Source: Hyphomicrobiales bacterium | GTDB lineage: Bacteria > Pseudomonadota > Alphaproteobacteria > Rhizobiales > Kaistiaceae | Length of the DNA stretch: 64,000 bases | Assembly: GCA_017305635.1 (NCBI GenBank) | Contig: JAFKKF010000013.1 | Span: forward strand, 62,001 to 126,000 | Reading direction: 5' to 3' | Shown here: positions 50,772 through 61,565 of the stretch, piece by piece | Layout of the letters: each line of letters begins with the position of its first letter | How positions within the stretch are numbered: the first letter of the stretch is position 1 | Program-made: the position numbers and the translations under genes | The notes under the pieces: model-generated | Databases searched by the model: none | Told to the model about the DNA's origin: nothing | The model's input: the letters and a program-made list of their open reading frames with translations, nothing else

Positions 50772-52043
50772 ATGCAGAGCAGGATGGCAGAGACGAATTG
50801 GCCGAAGCGCTACCGCGCGCTCGCTAACAGCCTGCTCCGGGCGGCCCCGGCCGCGCGTCCCCTCCTCGCCGGCTTCAACATCTTCGTCGATGCAACCTAT
50901 CCGATGGATGGCGCCCGCATCGCGCGCCTCGCGGCGGAGGCCGGCCGGGTCGCTGCCGCCGAAGACATGGGACCGGGACTCGCCGCCGAGATTCTCGCGC
51001 GCCTCGGCGGGGGGCGCGGTGGCGCCATCTGCATCGACTGGACGGCCGGGCCCGCCTGGACCACCCGCCTTCTCGGCGAGCCCGCCGCGCTGCAGCTCGG
51101 CGGCACCGGGCCCCAGGCGGCGTGGGCACTCGCCGCCATCGGCGCACCGGCGGTCATCGCCCTCACCGACCGGAGCGACGAGCAGCTTTCCGTCCTCCAT
51201 TCCGGCATTTCGATCGCCGCCGGGGAAGGTCGCCTGCTGCCCCCACAGGAGGTCACGCGGCGGACTCCGCCGCAGAAGCCCCGCAACGTCATTCTCGAAT
51301 TCACCGAGGGCACGCCATGGCCGGGCGGGTCGGTGCGCCGCTCGACCCGGATCATGCTCCGCTTCATCGACTATGGCATGGAGCGCGACGAATATTTCGC
51401 CGACGCTGCGCGGCGGATGGCAACGGATGCTTCGGCACTCCTCGTTGCGGGGCTCGATTCGCTTCCGGCCGGCGATCGGCAGAGCCTTCCCTGGCTCCGG
51501 CGATTGACCCGCGACCTCCGGACCCGTGGAGTGCCCGCGACCCACTTCGAGCTCGCCGAGTTCCCGCGACGGGGCGAGATGGAGGAATGCGCGCGGGCTC
51601 TCGGCGGCCTCTGCGATTCAGTCGGGATGAGCCTTTCCGAGGCGCGCATGCTCACCGGTGCCGAGGCGCCGCCGGCCGAAGCCGCCCGCACCGTAGCGGA
51701 GCGGTTCGGCTATGCCACGGTCTTCGTCCATGCCGACGACTGGGCGCTTGCCGTGCACCGCGGCGCAGCCGACGCGCGGATTCGCGACCTGATGACGGGG
51801 AACCTCCTCGCCTCGGCACGGGCCTTCCTCGGGCGGCCATCGCCGGACCTCGCCATCGCGCCGGAGGCGACGTTCAGCGCCGACATCCCCGCATCCGGTC
51901 CGCTCGGCGATGGCTGGACCGCCGACTGCGTCCCCTCGCCCTACCTCAAGCGGCCGCGCGCAACCGTCGGCCTCGGCGACACATTCGTCGCCGGGCTGAT
52001 GCTCGCTGCGGGCGTTGGGCCGGAGCTTGCGCCACTACCTTGA
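50772..52043 (+). CDS. ADP-dependent kinase-like protein (second paralogue)
   Basis: The 423-residue paralogue of the protein at 39147-40496 shares GGTxxQAA (residues 110-117), DRSxEQLxVLH (133-143), HADxWALAxxRG (320-331), TRIMLRF/TRIIVRF and LGDTF (401-405, Asp403), in the same order. The N-terminal AGFNIFVDATYPMDG fits the sugar-binding Asp region better than the other copy. The NExE-like site is changed to MSLSEARML, so metal or nucleotide handling may differ. GGGGGA lies 9 bases before the ATG. It stands 54 bases before an IclR gene, downstream of the tRNA genes. Confidence 0.7.
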   Translation: MQSRMAETNWPKRYRALANSLLRAAPAARPLLAGFNIFVDATYPMDGARIARLAAEAGRVAAAEDMGPGLAAEILARLGGGRGGAICIDWTAGPAWTTRLLGEPAALQLGGTGPQAAWALAAIGAPAVIALTDRSDEQLSVLHSGISIAAGEGRLLPPQEVTRRTPPQKPRNVILEFTEGTPWPGGSVRRSTRIMLRFIDYGMERDEYFADAARRMATDASALLVAGLDSLPAGDRQSLPWLRRLTRDLRTRGVPATHFELAEFPRRGEMEECARALGGLCDSVGMSLSEARMLTGAEAPPAEAARTVAERFGYATVFVHADDWALAVHRGAADARIRDLMTGNLLASARAFLGRPSPDLAIAPEATFSADIPASGPLGDGWTADCVPSPYLKRPRATVGLGDTFVAGLMLAAGVGPELAPLP

Positions 52044-52062
52044 CGAGCGGCGAGCCGCTCCC

Positions 52063-52084
52063 TATTCCATGGCTCTGAAATACC
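52063..52084. promoter_or_regulatory. IclR-site candidate 1 (upstream of iclR)
   Basis: TATTCCATGGCTCTGAAATA lies 13 bases before the iclR start. It shares ATTCCAT-NN-CT-NN-GAAATA with the site before the binding-protein gene at 57450, and ATTCCAT with the palindrome at 53458. The position suggests autoregulation. Confidence 0.5.
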
Positions 52085-52097
52085 GGAAAGACCTGCG

Positions 52098-52925
52098 ATG
52101 AACGTCAACGTGAAGCCGCGCGCCGGCAAGGCGGCGGCGAGCCAGCCGATCCCGAAGCCGCGGCGGACGCGGGTCAGCGGCATGGACCGCGCCCTGCAGG
52201 TGCTGGAGTATCTCCGCGAGATCGGCGCCCCGTCGGGCGCCTATGCCATCGCCAAGGCGATCGGCGCGCCGCTCTCGACCACCTACCTGGTCATCGACGA
52301 GCTGGTCGAGCGCGAGCTCCTCATCCGCCGCGGCGAGGGCCACGTCTGGCTCGGTCCGCGACTCTACCTGCTCGGCCTTGCCTATCAGCGCTCGCTCGAC
52401 TTCCTCGCCGAGGCTGGCCACGAGATGCACGAGCTCTGCCGCGCGTCCGGCGAGACCGTGCAGATCTGCGGGCGCGACCGCGACCACATGGTGGTGCTCG
52501 CCATGGCGGACGGACCGGGCCATTTCCGCGTCATGTCGGAAGTCGGCACGCGCGTGCCGCTCAACTGGACGGCGTCGGGGCGCCTGCTCGTCGGCCACCT
52601 GCCGGACGGCGAGCGCCTTGCCATTTTCCGCCACAGCGCCAAGGCCTCGCCGACGCAGAAGGCCGAGACCAACCCGAGGTTGCTCTCCGACCTCTCGCGG
52701 AAGGCGTTCGACGAGCGCCTGTCGGTGCAGATCAGCGAAACCGACTTCCTCGTTTCCTGCGTCGCTTCGCCGATCGTCGACGCAACCGGCGCATGCGTCG
52801 CGACGATCTCGATCGTCCTGCCGGCGCACAAGGTCGAGGCCAGGCGGTCATTCTATGCCAAGGCGGTCAGGGAAGCCTCGGCGCGGGTCGAGCGGAAGCT
52901 CGGCTGGCGGAGCGTCGCGGCCTGA
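52098..52925 (+). CDS. IclR-family transcriptional regulator
   Basis: The 275-residue regulator has a basic N-terminal tail, a winged helix (residues about 28-90; SGAYAIAKAIGAPLSTTYLVI) and an IclR effector domain with RVPLNWTASGRLLVGHLP and VSCVASPIVDATGACVATISIV. It is convergent with ridA (2 bases apart). Similar motifs occur upstream of its own gene, in the ridA/ATPase divergent region and before the binding-protein gene, so it probably controls the whole 52-61.5 kb catabolic locus. Confidence 0.9.
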   Translation: MNVNVKPRAGKAAASQPIPKPRRTRVSGMDRALQVLEYLREIGAPSGAYAIAKAIGAPLSTTYLVIDELVERELLIRRGEGHVWLGPRLYLLGLAYQRSLDFLAEAGHEMHELCRASGETVQICGRDRDHMVVLAMADGPGHFRVMSEVGTRVPLNWTASGRLLVGHLPDGERLAIFRHSAKASPTQKAETNPRLLSDLSRKAFDERLSVQISETDFLVSCVASPIVDATGACVATISIVLPAHKVEARRSFYAKAVREASARVERKLGWRSVAA

Positions 52926-52927
52926 CC

Positions 52928-53431
52928 TCAACCGTCGTCGCGCACCGCGACCACGGCCTCGATCTCCACCGTGATCTGGCCGGGCAACGAGCCCATGCCG
53001 ACCGCCGAGCGGGCATGCGTGCCGACGGCGCTGCCGAAGACTTCGATCATCAGGTCCGAGCAGCCGTTGATCACGCGCGGATGGTCGGTGAAGGTCGGCG
53101 CCGCATTGACCATGCCGAAGATCTTGACGATGCGCTTCACGCGGTCGAGCGAACCGAGGTGCTCCTGCATCACCGCGAGCAGGTTGATCCCGGTCACGCG
53201 CGCGTGGGCATAGGCCTGCTCCAGCGTGATCCCGGCGCCGACCTTGCCATGATGCTCGGTGCCGTTCGGCTCGAGCGGCCCCTGGCCCGAAAGAAAGAGG
53301 AGGTTGCCTTCGCGCACCGCGGTGACGAAAGTAGCGATCGGCGCCGGCGCCCGGGGCAGGACGATGCCGAGCTCGGCAAGGCGTTCATGGGGCGAAGCTT
53401 CGGCACGCGCTTCCGACAGGACTTCAGCCAT
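52928..53431 (-). CDS. RidA/YjgF-family enamine/imine deaminase
   Basis: The 167-residue protein belongs to the longer Rid subgroup. It shows LLFLSGQGPL, GKVGAGITLEQAYAHARVTGINLLAVM and the conserved C-terminal FGSAVGTHARSAVGMGSLPG, where Arg is the family carboxylate-binding residue. Rid proteins hydrolyse reactive enamines released by PLP dehydratases. A threonine-dehydratase-like enzyme is encoded in the same locus (60605), which fits. The start is probably ATG 53431; GTG 53440 is an alternative. It is divergent from the ATPase gene across an operator-like palindrome. Confidence 0.87.
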   Translation of the reverse strand: MAEVLSEARAEASPHERLAELGIVLPRAPAPIATFVTAVREGNLLFLSGQGPLEPNGTEHHGKVGAGITLEQAYAHARVTGINLLAVMQEHLGSLDRVKRIVKIFGMVNAAPTFTDHPRVINGCSDLMIEVFGSAVGTHARSAVGMGSLPGQITVEIEAVVAVRDDG

Positions 53432-53457
53432 CACCCTCACTACCTTCCGCCGGCACC

Positions 53458-55435
<1,978 letters not shown>

Positions 55436-55439
55436 CCGA

Positions 55440-56186
55440 TCAGATGATCGAGGGCGGGCAGGCGAAGCGCTCGACATGGGCGAGCGCGGCCTCGGCGTGG
55501 CGATGCGCGTTCTTCAGCGTGAAATTGAGGTGGCCGGGGAGCAGCGCGTCGAAGTCGACGGCCGCGAGCTTCCGCACCGTCGCGCAGACATCGCCGATAT
55601 TGCAGTCGCCGATGTCCTGGATGGCGACCTTGCCACCATAGAAGAGCGCGTCGCCGGCGATCAGGAAGCGCCGGCCGGCGCGCTCCACGACATAGGACAC
55701 GTGGTCGGCGGAATGCCCCGGCGTCGCGATCATGGTGACGGCCAGGTCGCGGATGGCGAGCGGCTTTCCCTCCTCCACCACGTCGTCGATCGCGCAGGCG
55801 CGATAGCGGTAGGCGGCGGGGTAGATGCCGGCCTTCTTCGCCCGGCCGAGATTGATCGCCGCCTCGTCACCCTTCGCCACCATGGGCGCGGTCAGCGGAC
55901 CGGCATGGACGATGGCATGGGTGAGCTCGCGGAGGGCCGCGGCGCCGCCGGAATGATCGGCATGGCCATGGGTGAGGAAGACATGGCTGATCGTCGCGGG
56001 CGCTATGCCGTCGCCGGCGAGCACGGCCTCGACCGCCGCCATGTCGCGTCCGGCGCCGGCGTCGAAGAGCACCCACTCGCCGCCTGCATCGATGGCGAAG
56101 ACGTTGCAGTCGAAAGCGTCGGTCAGGTCGAAGCCGCCGCCGCCGCTCATCACCAGGTGCACTCCGTCATCGAGGCGCATCGCCAT
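55440..56186 (-). CDS. Metallo-beta-lactamase-fold hydrolase
   Basis: The 248-residue MBL-fold enzyme has the metal motif LTHGHADHSGG (near residue 75), TPGHSADH (near 155), AGDALF (near 178) and LLPGH (near 220). The overall pattern is similar to quorum-quenching lactonase and glyoxalase II types. It is on the opposite strand from its neighbours, divergent from the EutE-like gene. Substrate unknown; a lactone or thioester produced in the pathway is possible. Confidence 0.88.
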   Translation of the reverse strand: MAMRLDDGVHLVMSGGGGFDLTDAFDCNVFAIDAGGEWVLFDAGAGRDMAAVEAVLAGDGIAPATISHVFLTHGHADHSGGAAALRELTHAIVHAGPLTAPMVAKGDEAAINLGRAKKAGIYPAAYRYRACAIDDVVEEGKPLAIRDLAVTMIATPGHSADHVSYVVERAGRRFLIAGDALFYGGKVAIQDIGDCNIGDVCATVRKLAAVDFDALLPGHLNFTLKNAHRHAEAALAHVERFACPPSII

Positions 56187-56244
56187 TCCACTCCTTCACG
56201 TGCCGGCCGCTCGCCTGCGCCGCCACGGCCATCCAGGCAGGATC

Positions 56245-57249
56245 ATGCATACCGGAACCTATTTTGACATCGACTGGACCAGGGACGGCAAGTTCGTCGG
56301 CTTCGCCGGCTTCCCCTATTCCATCGACCGCTCGCCCTATTACCAGATCAAGGTCCCGGTCTGCCGCATCCGGAACGGCGAGGGCGCGAGCATCGTCCTC
56401 ATGGCCGGCAACCATGGCGACGAATACGAGGGCGAGTTGACGCTTCTCAAGCTCATCCGCCTCGTCGAGGCCGCCGACATCAAGGGCGCGATCACCATCC
56501 TGCCCGCCGCCAACCTGCCGGCGGTGATGGCCGCCAGGCGCTGCTCCCCCTTCGACGGCGGCAACATGAACCGCGTCTTTCCCGGCAATCCCGCCGGCCT
56601 GCCGACGCAGCGCATCGCCTGGTTCATCGAGCACGAGGTGCTGCCGCGCCACGACGTGCTTCTCGACATCCATTCGGGCGGCACGAGCATGGACCATCTC
56701 GTCTGCTCGCTGATGGAGACGAGCCGCGAGGCGGAGCGCGACGCGAAGGCGCTGAAGCTCCTCAAGGCCATGGCCATGCCCTACGGCATCATCGCCGACA
56801 ATGGCCGCGACTCGCCGACCTCGATGGCGGCGGCGTTGCGCTCCGGCTGCATCGGGCTCTCGGGCGAGTTCGGCGGCGGCGGCACGGTCACGCCGCGCAC
56901 CATGGCGCTGACCGGCCGGGCGGTCGACAACCTGCTCCTTGCCCTCGGCATCACCAGGAGGCGCTATGTCTCCGTCGAGGAGGCGAGGCCAACCGAGACG
57001 CAGATCGTCACCCAGGGGCCGCAGACGCTCTTCGTCTACGCCGAGCGCGAGGGCTGGTTCGAGCCGGCGGTCGATATCGGCGACATGGTCGAGGAAGGCC
57101 AGGTCGCCGGCTGGCTGCATGATCTCGAGCGCCCGCTCGAAGCGCCGCTCGAACTGCGCTTCCGCGCCGGCGGCATCGTCCTCACGCGCCGGCTTCACAC
57201 GCACAGCCAGTCGGGGGACACGCTGATCAACATCGCGCAACTGGGATGA
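56245..57249 (+). CDS. Succinylglutamate desuccinylase/aspartoacylase family deacylase (EutE/DoeB-like)
   Basis: The 334-residue zinc deacylase has GNHGDEYEG (His and Glu ligands, near residue 54), DIHSGG (His, near 145) and GLSGEFGGGG (near 210). A C-terminal biotinyl/lipoyl-like barrel segment follows (GDMVEEGQVAGWLHD, about 285-300). The closest group I recognise is EutE/DoeB, which removes the acetyl group from N-acetyl-diaminobutyrate in ectoine breakdown. The ectoine hydrolase and ring-opening genes are absent here, so another N-acyl amino acid is more likely. The start ATG 56245 is preceded by a short AGG. Confidence 0.88.
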   Translation: MHTGTYFDIDWTRDGKFVGFAGFPYSIDRSPYYQIKVPVCRIRNGEGASIVLMAGNHGDEYEGELTLLKLIRLVEAADIKGAITILPAANLPAVMAARRCSPFDGGNMNRVFPGNPAGLPTQRIAWFIEHEVLPRHDVLLDIHSGGTSMDHLVCSLMETSREAERDAKALKLLKAMAMPYGIIADNGRDSPTSMAAALRSGCIGLSGEFGGGGTVTPRTMALTGRAVDNLLLALGITRRRYVSVEEARPTETQIVTQGPQTLFVYAEREGWFEPAVDIGDMVEEGQVAGWLHDLERPLEAPLELRFRAGGIVLTRRLHTHSQSGDTLINIAQLG

Positions 57250-57316
57250 TGCCGCGGATAGACATCAAACTGCTTGACCGCATGGGGTCGGATGCTAGCA
57301 TTCTGTTGCTACGGAC

Positions 57317-57342
57317 GCAATTCCATAACTGCGAAATACTTC
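57317..57342. promoter_or_regulatory. IclR-site candidate 3 (upstream of binding protein)
   Basis: GCAATTCCATAACTGCGAAA, then TACTTCG, lies about 110 bases before the binding-protein start in a 200-base gap. The shared core ATTCCAT-NN-CT-NN-GAAATA is also present before iclR. Confidence 0.55.
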
Positions 57343-57449
57343 GAAGCGCCCGTCTTGGCTCCGTCATCAAGGGGAACGACGGGAAAAGCGGACAGGTTCG
57401 GACAGCCGGCCGCCGGGTGCGGAGCGGCTTCATCAAGAGAGGGGAAGAG

Positions 57450-58784
57450 ATGTTGAAAAAGGGTCTTCTGGCAGCCGCGGCCGCGGCCGTCATTTCAACC
57501 TTGGGCGCCACCACCGCGCTCGCCGACTTCACCATCCTCGCCTGGCCGGGCGGGCCCGCCGAGGCGGCGCTCCGCAAGGTGGTCGACCAGTACAACGCCA
57601 CCGTCGGCAAGGAGAACAACTCGAAGGGCAGCCTGATCTATTTCAGCCGTGACAGCTTCTTCGACAAGATGCTCGCCGACGCGGCGGCCGGGTCGAAGGA
57701 GTTCGACGCCATGCTGACGGCGACCTACAACATCGGCAAGTACGCGCCGTTCATGGAGCCGATCGACGACGTCGCCACCGCCGACGTGAAGGCGACCTTC
57801 CCGCAATCGGCCTTCGACACGCAGAGCTACCAGGGGCATCTCTACGGCATCCCGACCGACCTCAGCCTGCATTTCCTGTACTTCCGCAAGGACCTGATCG
57901 ACCAGCTCCTCAAGGACGACGCCTGGAAGAAGAAGTACGCCGAGATCGCCAAGGAAAAGCTCGGCATGGAGATGCAGCCGAAGGCGCCGGCGGACTGGAC
58001 CTGGGACGACTTCGTCGCCACGGCGCTGTTCTTCACCAAGTCAATCAATCCCGACAGCCCGGTTCCCTACGGCACCGTTCTGCAGATGAAGAACCTGCTC
58101 TTCAACATCATGGTCTTCGAGGGCGCCGCCGCCAGCTATGGCGGCAACTGGCTCGACAAGGACGGCAAGGTCATCGTCGATTCCGAGGCGTGGCGGAAGG
58201 CACTCGACATCTACAAGAAGATCGCCGACGCAGAGGCGACGCCCGGCGACAGCAATTCCTACGAATATGCCGAGGCCAACGCCGCCTTCGGCACCGGCAA
58301 GGTGGCGTTCATGCCGCAATGGTCGGCGGCCTATGCCGAGCTGATCGATCCGAAGCAGTACCCGGCGGTCGAGGGCAAGTTCGACATCATCCACCTGCCC
58401 GCCGGACCGGAGGGCATCAAGACCCACGCTCATACGCTCGGCCTCGGCATCAACAAGGCCTCCGACAAGAAGGATGAGGTCAAGCGTTTCCTCACCTATC
58501 TCGGCTCGAAGGATGCGATGACCCTCTACACCAAGGAGGGTGGTCAGCCGCCGGTGGTGGATTCGATCATGCAGGCGGTCGCCTCCGGCCGTCCCGACAT
58601 GCTCATGATGTCCGACAATGCCGGCAAGTACGGCTTCGTGCCGAACGGCGGCACCAGCGCCGAGGCGCTCGGCGTCTATACCAACATGGCCGAGAACTTC
58701 ACCGGCTACTGGAACGACGCGATCGACCAGGACACCGCGATCAAGAACGTGGTGACCTACATGGAAGGCGTCTTCAAGAAGTAG
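57450..58784 (+). CDS. Periplasmic binding protein of sugar-type ABC importer
   Basis: The 444-residue family 1 binding protein has a Sec signal (residues 1-26, cleavage after ALA) and a mature start DFTILAWPGGPAEAALRKVV. Family features include YGIPTDLSLHFLYFRKDL (near residue 130) and GKVAFMPQWSAAYAEL (near 290). GAGAGGGGAAG precedes the ATG. It is followed by a hairpin with a T run, then two permease genes. Neighbouring deacylase and dehydratase genes hint at an N-acyl or glycosyl amino compound rather than a plain sugar. Confidence 0.92.
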   Translation: MLKKGLLAAAAAAVISTLGATTALADFTILAWPGGPAEAALRKVVDQYNATVGKENNSKGSLIYFSRDSFFDKMLADAAAGSKEFDAMLTATYNIGKYAPFMEPIDDVATADVKATFPQSAFDTQSYQGHLYGIPTDLSLHFLYFRKDLIDQLLKDDAWKKKYAEIAKEKLGMEMQPKAPADWTWDDFVATALFFTKSINPDSPVPYGTVLQMKNLLFNIMVFEGAAASYGGNWLDKDGKVIVDSEAWRKALDIYKKIADAEATPGDSNSYEYAEANAAFGTGKVAFMPQWSAAYAELIDPKQYPAVEGKFDIIHLPAGPEGIKTHAHTLGLGINKASDKKDEVKRFLTYLGSKDAMTLYTKEGGQPPVVDSIMQAVASGRPDMLMMSDNAGKYGFVPNGGTSAEALGVYTNMAENFTGYWNDAIDQDTAIKNVVTYMEGVFKK

Positions 58785-58797
58785 GTTCGTCAGAGCG

Positions 58798-58828
58798 GCC
58801 GCCGGCGCCTCGCGTGCCGGCGGCTTTT
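58798..58828 (+). terminator. Hairpin with T run after binding-protein gene
   Basis: The arms GCCGCCGGC (58798-58806) and GCCGGCGGC (58816-58824) are followed directly by TTTTCC. It is positioned as an attenuator: some transcripts would stop here, giving more binding protein than permease. Confidence 0.75.
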
Positions 58829-58860
58829 CCTTTCAACGTGCGGCAGCTGAAGATCGGCGG

Positions 58861-59748
58861 ATGGCGGGGCAGACGGTCGGCGTACGCGCGAAGGAACAGG
58901 CGGAGGCGCGCTATTTCCTGGTCGCCCTCTGCGCGTTCCTCGCGCTCATGCTCGGCTTCCCGGCCGTCGCCAACCTCTGGTATTCGTTCTCCAACTTCAC
59001 CTTCCACGACCTGACCGGCGGGTCATTCGTCGGCCTCGCCAACTACCAGAAGGCGATCTCCAACCCGAACCTCTGGGCGGCCTTCGGCTTCTCGCTGAAA
59101 TTCGCGGCGATCTGCATGACCATCGAGGTGGTCGCGGGCCTGCTCCTCGTCTTCATCCTCCACCCCCTCCTCCTCAAGCGTCCGTGGCTCACCGGCATTC
59201 TCATGCTGCCGATGATGGTCTCGCCGGCGCTGATGGGCGTGATGTACCGCCTGATCCTCAACGAGTTCACCGGCGTCATCCCGGCCTACCTCGCGCTCGC
59301 CGGCTATCCGATCAACTTCCTCGGCCGCAACAACGTCTACATGACGGTGATCGGCATCGAGGTGCTGCAGTGGACGCCCTTCGCCTTCCTGATCATGCTG
59401 ACCGCGCGCCAGGGGCTCGCCGGGGAGCTCGAGGAAGCGGCCGCCGTCGACGGCGCCACCGGCTTCCGCTTCAACACCCTCGTCGTGCTGCCGGTGATGA
59501 TCCCGACGATCATCATCGTCGCCTTCATCCGCTTCATCGACTCGTTCCGGGTCTTCGACCACATCTACGTACTGACCGGCGGCGGGCCCGGCAACCGCAC
59601 GACGTCGCTGTCGATCTACATCTACAAGCTCTTCTTCAACCAGAACTTCCTCGGCGAGGCGGTCGCGGTCTCGATCATGCTCCTCGTCGCGTCGCTGACG
59701 CTCCTTTTCGCCGGGCTGAGGCTCGCCATCCGGAGGAACGGGCGATGA
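58861..59748 (+). CDS. ABC importer permease, MalF-like
   Basis: The 295-residue permease has six hydrophobic segments and the EAA loop LEEAAAVDGATGFRFNTLVV near residue 185. It lies 76 bases after the binding-protein stop, behind the hairpin. The stop overlaps the second permease start as ATGA. Confidence 0.92.
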   Translation: MAGQTVGVRAKEQAEARYFLVALCAFLALMLGFPAVANLWYSFSNFTFHDLTGGSFVGLANYQKAISNPNLWAAFGFSLKFAAICMTIEVVAGLLLVFILHPLLLKRPWLTGILMLPMMVSPALMGVMYRLILNEFTGVIPAYLALAGYPINFLGRNNVYMTVIGIEVLQWTPFAFLIMLTARQGLAGELEEAAAVDGATGFRFNTLVVLPVMIPTIIIVAFIRFIDSFRVFDHIYVLTGGGPGNRTTSLSIYIYKLFFNQNFLGEAVAVSIMLLVASLTLLFAGLRLAIRRNGR

Positions 59749-60590
59749 TCGTCAGGCGCCGCAACCTCGCCAGCCGCATCGGCACGGCGCTCCGCTGGCT
59801 GGTCTTCATCGTCACCGGTTTCGTCCTCAACCTGCCGATCATCATGACGGTGGTGACCTCGCTGAAGTCGACGGCTGACATCAACACGAGTCCGCCGCCG
59901 CTCCTCTTCGAGCCGACGCTCGACAACTACCGCGAGGTGCTCGGCGCCGGGAACACGGACCTTCCGGGCTACATCCTCAACTCGATCGTGATCGCCGGCG
60001 GCGGTGCGCTGCTCGCCATCGCCCTCGCCTTCCCCGCCGCCTATGCGATGGTGCGCTACGAGGTCGGCAAGTCGTGGCTGCTGCCGCTGATCACCAATCT
60101 CCGCGCCGTGCCGCTCATCATCTTCGCGATTCCCATCTACCTGATGTACCAGCTCGCCGGCCTCCTCGATTCCTGGACCGGCATGATCCTCATCGAGTGC
60201 GTCATCAACATCCCCGTCGCGCTCGTCCTCTTCGTCGGCTTCGTCCAGGACATTCCCGAGGAGATGGACGCTGCCGCGAAGATCGACGGCGCCAGCATCT
60301 GGGGCACGCTCTGGCACGTCATCTTCCCGCTTTCGCGGCCGATCCTTTTCGCCGTCCTCATCCTCAGCTTCGTCTACGGATGGAACGAGTTCCTGTTCGG
60401 CCTCATCCTGACCACCAAGCAGGCGGTACCGGTCACGGTCGGGGCGACCTTCTTCGTCACCTCCTATGGCGTGAAGTGGGGCGCCACCGCCGCTGCCATG
60501 ACGCTCGGCATCATCCCACCGCTCATCCTCGGCCTCTTCGCCTATCCCTATATCGGCAAGTCGATGCTGACCGGCGCCGTGAAGGGCTAA
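59745..60590 (+). CDS. ABC importer permease, MalG-like
   Basis: The 281-residue permease has six hydrophobic segments and the EAA loop EEMDAAAKIDGASIWGTLWH near residue 180. It is translationally coupled to the MalF-like gene and followed after 14 bases by the dehydratase gene. The matching ATPase is probably the one encoded at 53571. Confidence 0.92.
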   Translation: MIVRRRNLASRIGTALRWLVFIVTGFVLNLPIIMTVVTSLKSTADINTSPPPLLFEPTLDNYREVLGAGNTDLPGYILNSIVIAGGGALLAIALAFPAAYAMVRYEVGKSWLLPLITNLRAVPLIIFAIPIYLMYQLAGLLDSWTGMILIECVINIPVALVLFVGFVQDIPEEMDAAAKIDGASIWGTLWHVIFPLSRPILFAVLILSFVYGWNEFLFGLILTTKQAVPVTVGATFFVTSYGVKWGATAAAMTLGIIPPLILGLFAYPYIGKSMLTGAVKG

Positions 60591-60604
60591 GAGAGAAAAA
60601 GACC

Positions 60605-61543
60605 ATGGAAGCCAACGTCTATCCGGAGGCCGCCGCCCGCATCCGCGGCCATGTCCGCCGCACGCCGCTCGTTCCCGCGGCACCCACGCCGCGCAACGAC
60701 AAGGCGCGCCTCTTCTTCAAGCCGGAATGCCTGCAGGTCTCCGGCTCGTTCAAGGCACGCGGCGCCTTCAACGCGGTCCTCTCGCTTCCCGAAGAGGTCC
60801 GCAAGCGCGGCGTGGTCACCGCCTCCGGCGGCAATTTCGGCGCTGCGATCGCCTTCGCAGCCGAGCGCCTCGGCCTTCCCGCGAGCGTCGTCGTCATGAC
60901 CGGCTCAACGCCGCTTGCCCGCAGCCGCATCGCCTCCTTCGGCGCCGAGCTGCAGGTCATCGGCGAGCACTGGGACCTCTCATGGGAGGCCGGCCGCAAG
61001 ATCGCCGCCGAGAAGGGCGGCGCGCTCCTCCATCCCTTCGCCGACCCGCCGGTCATCGCCGGCCAGGGCACCATCGGCCTCGAGATCCTCGAGGACATGC
61101 CGGACGTCGACACCGTCATCGTCGCCATAGGAGGCGGCGGGCTGATCGGCGGCATCGCCGAGGCGATCAAGCAGCGGAAGCCCTCCACCCGCATCGTCGG
61201 GGTCGAGACCGAGGCGTGCCCGACGCTCTTTGCCGCGCGGCAGGCGGGGCACATCGTCAAGATCGAGAATTTCACGACCAACGTGCCGATCCTTGCCGCC
61301 CGCACTACCGAGCCGATCAACTTCGACATCGTCCAGCGCTGCGTCGACGAGCTGGTCCTCGTGCCCGAGGACGAGCCCAAGCCGGCGGCGGAATGGATGT
61401 GGCGAAACACGGGCCTCGCCATCGAGCTCGGTGCCGCCACTGCGGTCGCGGCCGTTCTCAACGGCCACGTCGGCCTCCGCGCCGACGAGAAGGTCGTGGT
61501 AGTTCTCTGCGGCAGCGGAACGGACGGCCTTCCCGCCGTCTGA
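60605..61543 (+). CDS. Threonine/serine dehydratase-like PLP enzyme
   Basis: The 312-residue fold-type II PLP enzyme has the PLP Lys50 in VSGSFKARGA, the cofactor loop SGGNFG (near residue 79), the phosphate loop IGGGGLIGG (near 180) and CGSGTDG at the end. It lacks a C-terminal ACT domain, so it is of the catabolic type. Such enzymes make enamines that RidA clears, and a RidA gene is in the same locus. The substrate could be threonine, serine or a hydroxy-amino acid released by the deacylase. Confidence 0.88.
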   Translation: MEANVYPEAAARIRGHVRRTPLVPAAPTPRNDKARLFFKPECLQVSGSFKARGAFNAVLSLPEEVRKRGVVTASGGNFGAAIAFAAERLGLPASVVVMTGSTPLARSRIASFGAELQVIGEHWDLSWEAGRKIAAEKGGALLHPFADPPVIAGQGTIGLEILEDMPDVDTVIVAIGGGGLIGGIAEAIKQRKPSTRIVGVETEACPTLFAARQAGHIVKIENFTTNVPILAARTTEPINFDIVQRCVDELVLVPEDEPKPAAEWMWRNTGLAIELGAATAVAAVLNGHVGLRADEKVVVVLCGSGTDGLPAV

Positions 61544-61565
61544 TCCCCGCGAGCGGAGCGGGACT

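Noticed and set aside
50547-51545. Minus-strand frame of 332 codons across tRNA-Pro and the kinase-like gene
   Set aside because: It reads through a tRNA gene; the end GVAGFEPAAPSSRTRC is the usual false translation of a tRNA.
56245-61543. Ectoine utilisation cluster
   Set aside because: The EutE-like deacylase and dehydratase-like enzyme fit, but the M24 ectoine hydrolase, ornithine-cyclodeaminase-like gene and Ehu-type importer are absent.
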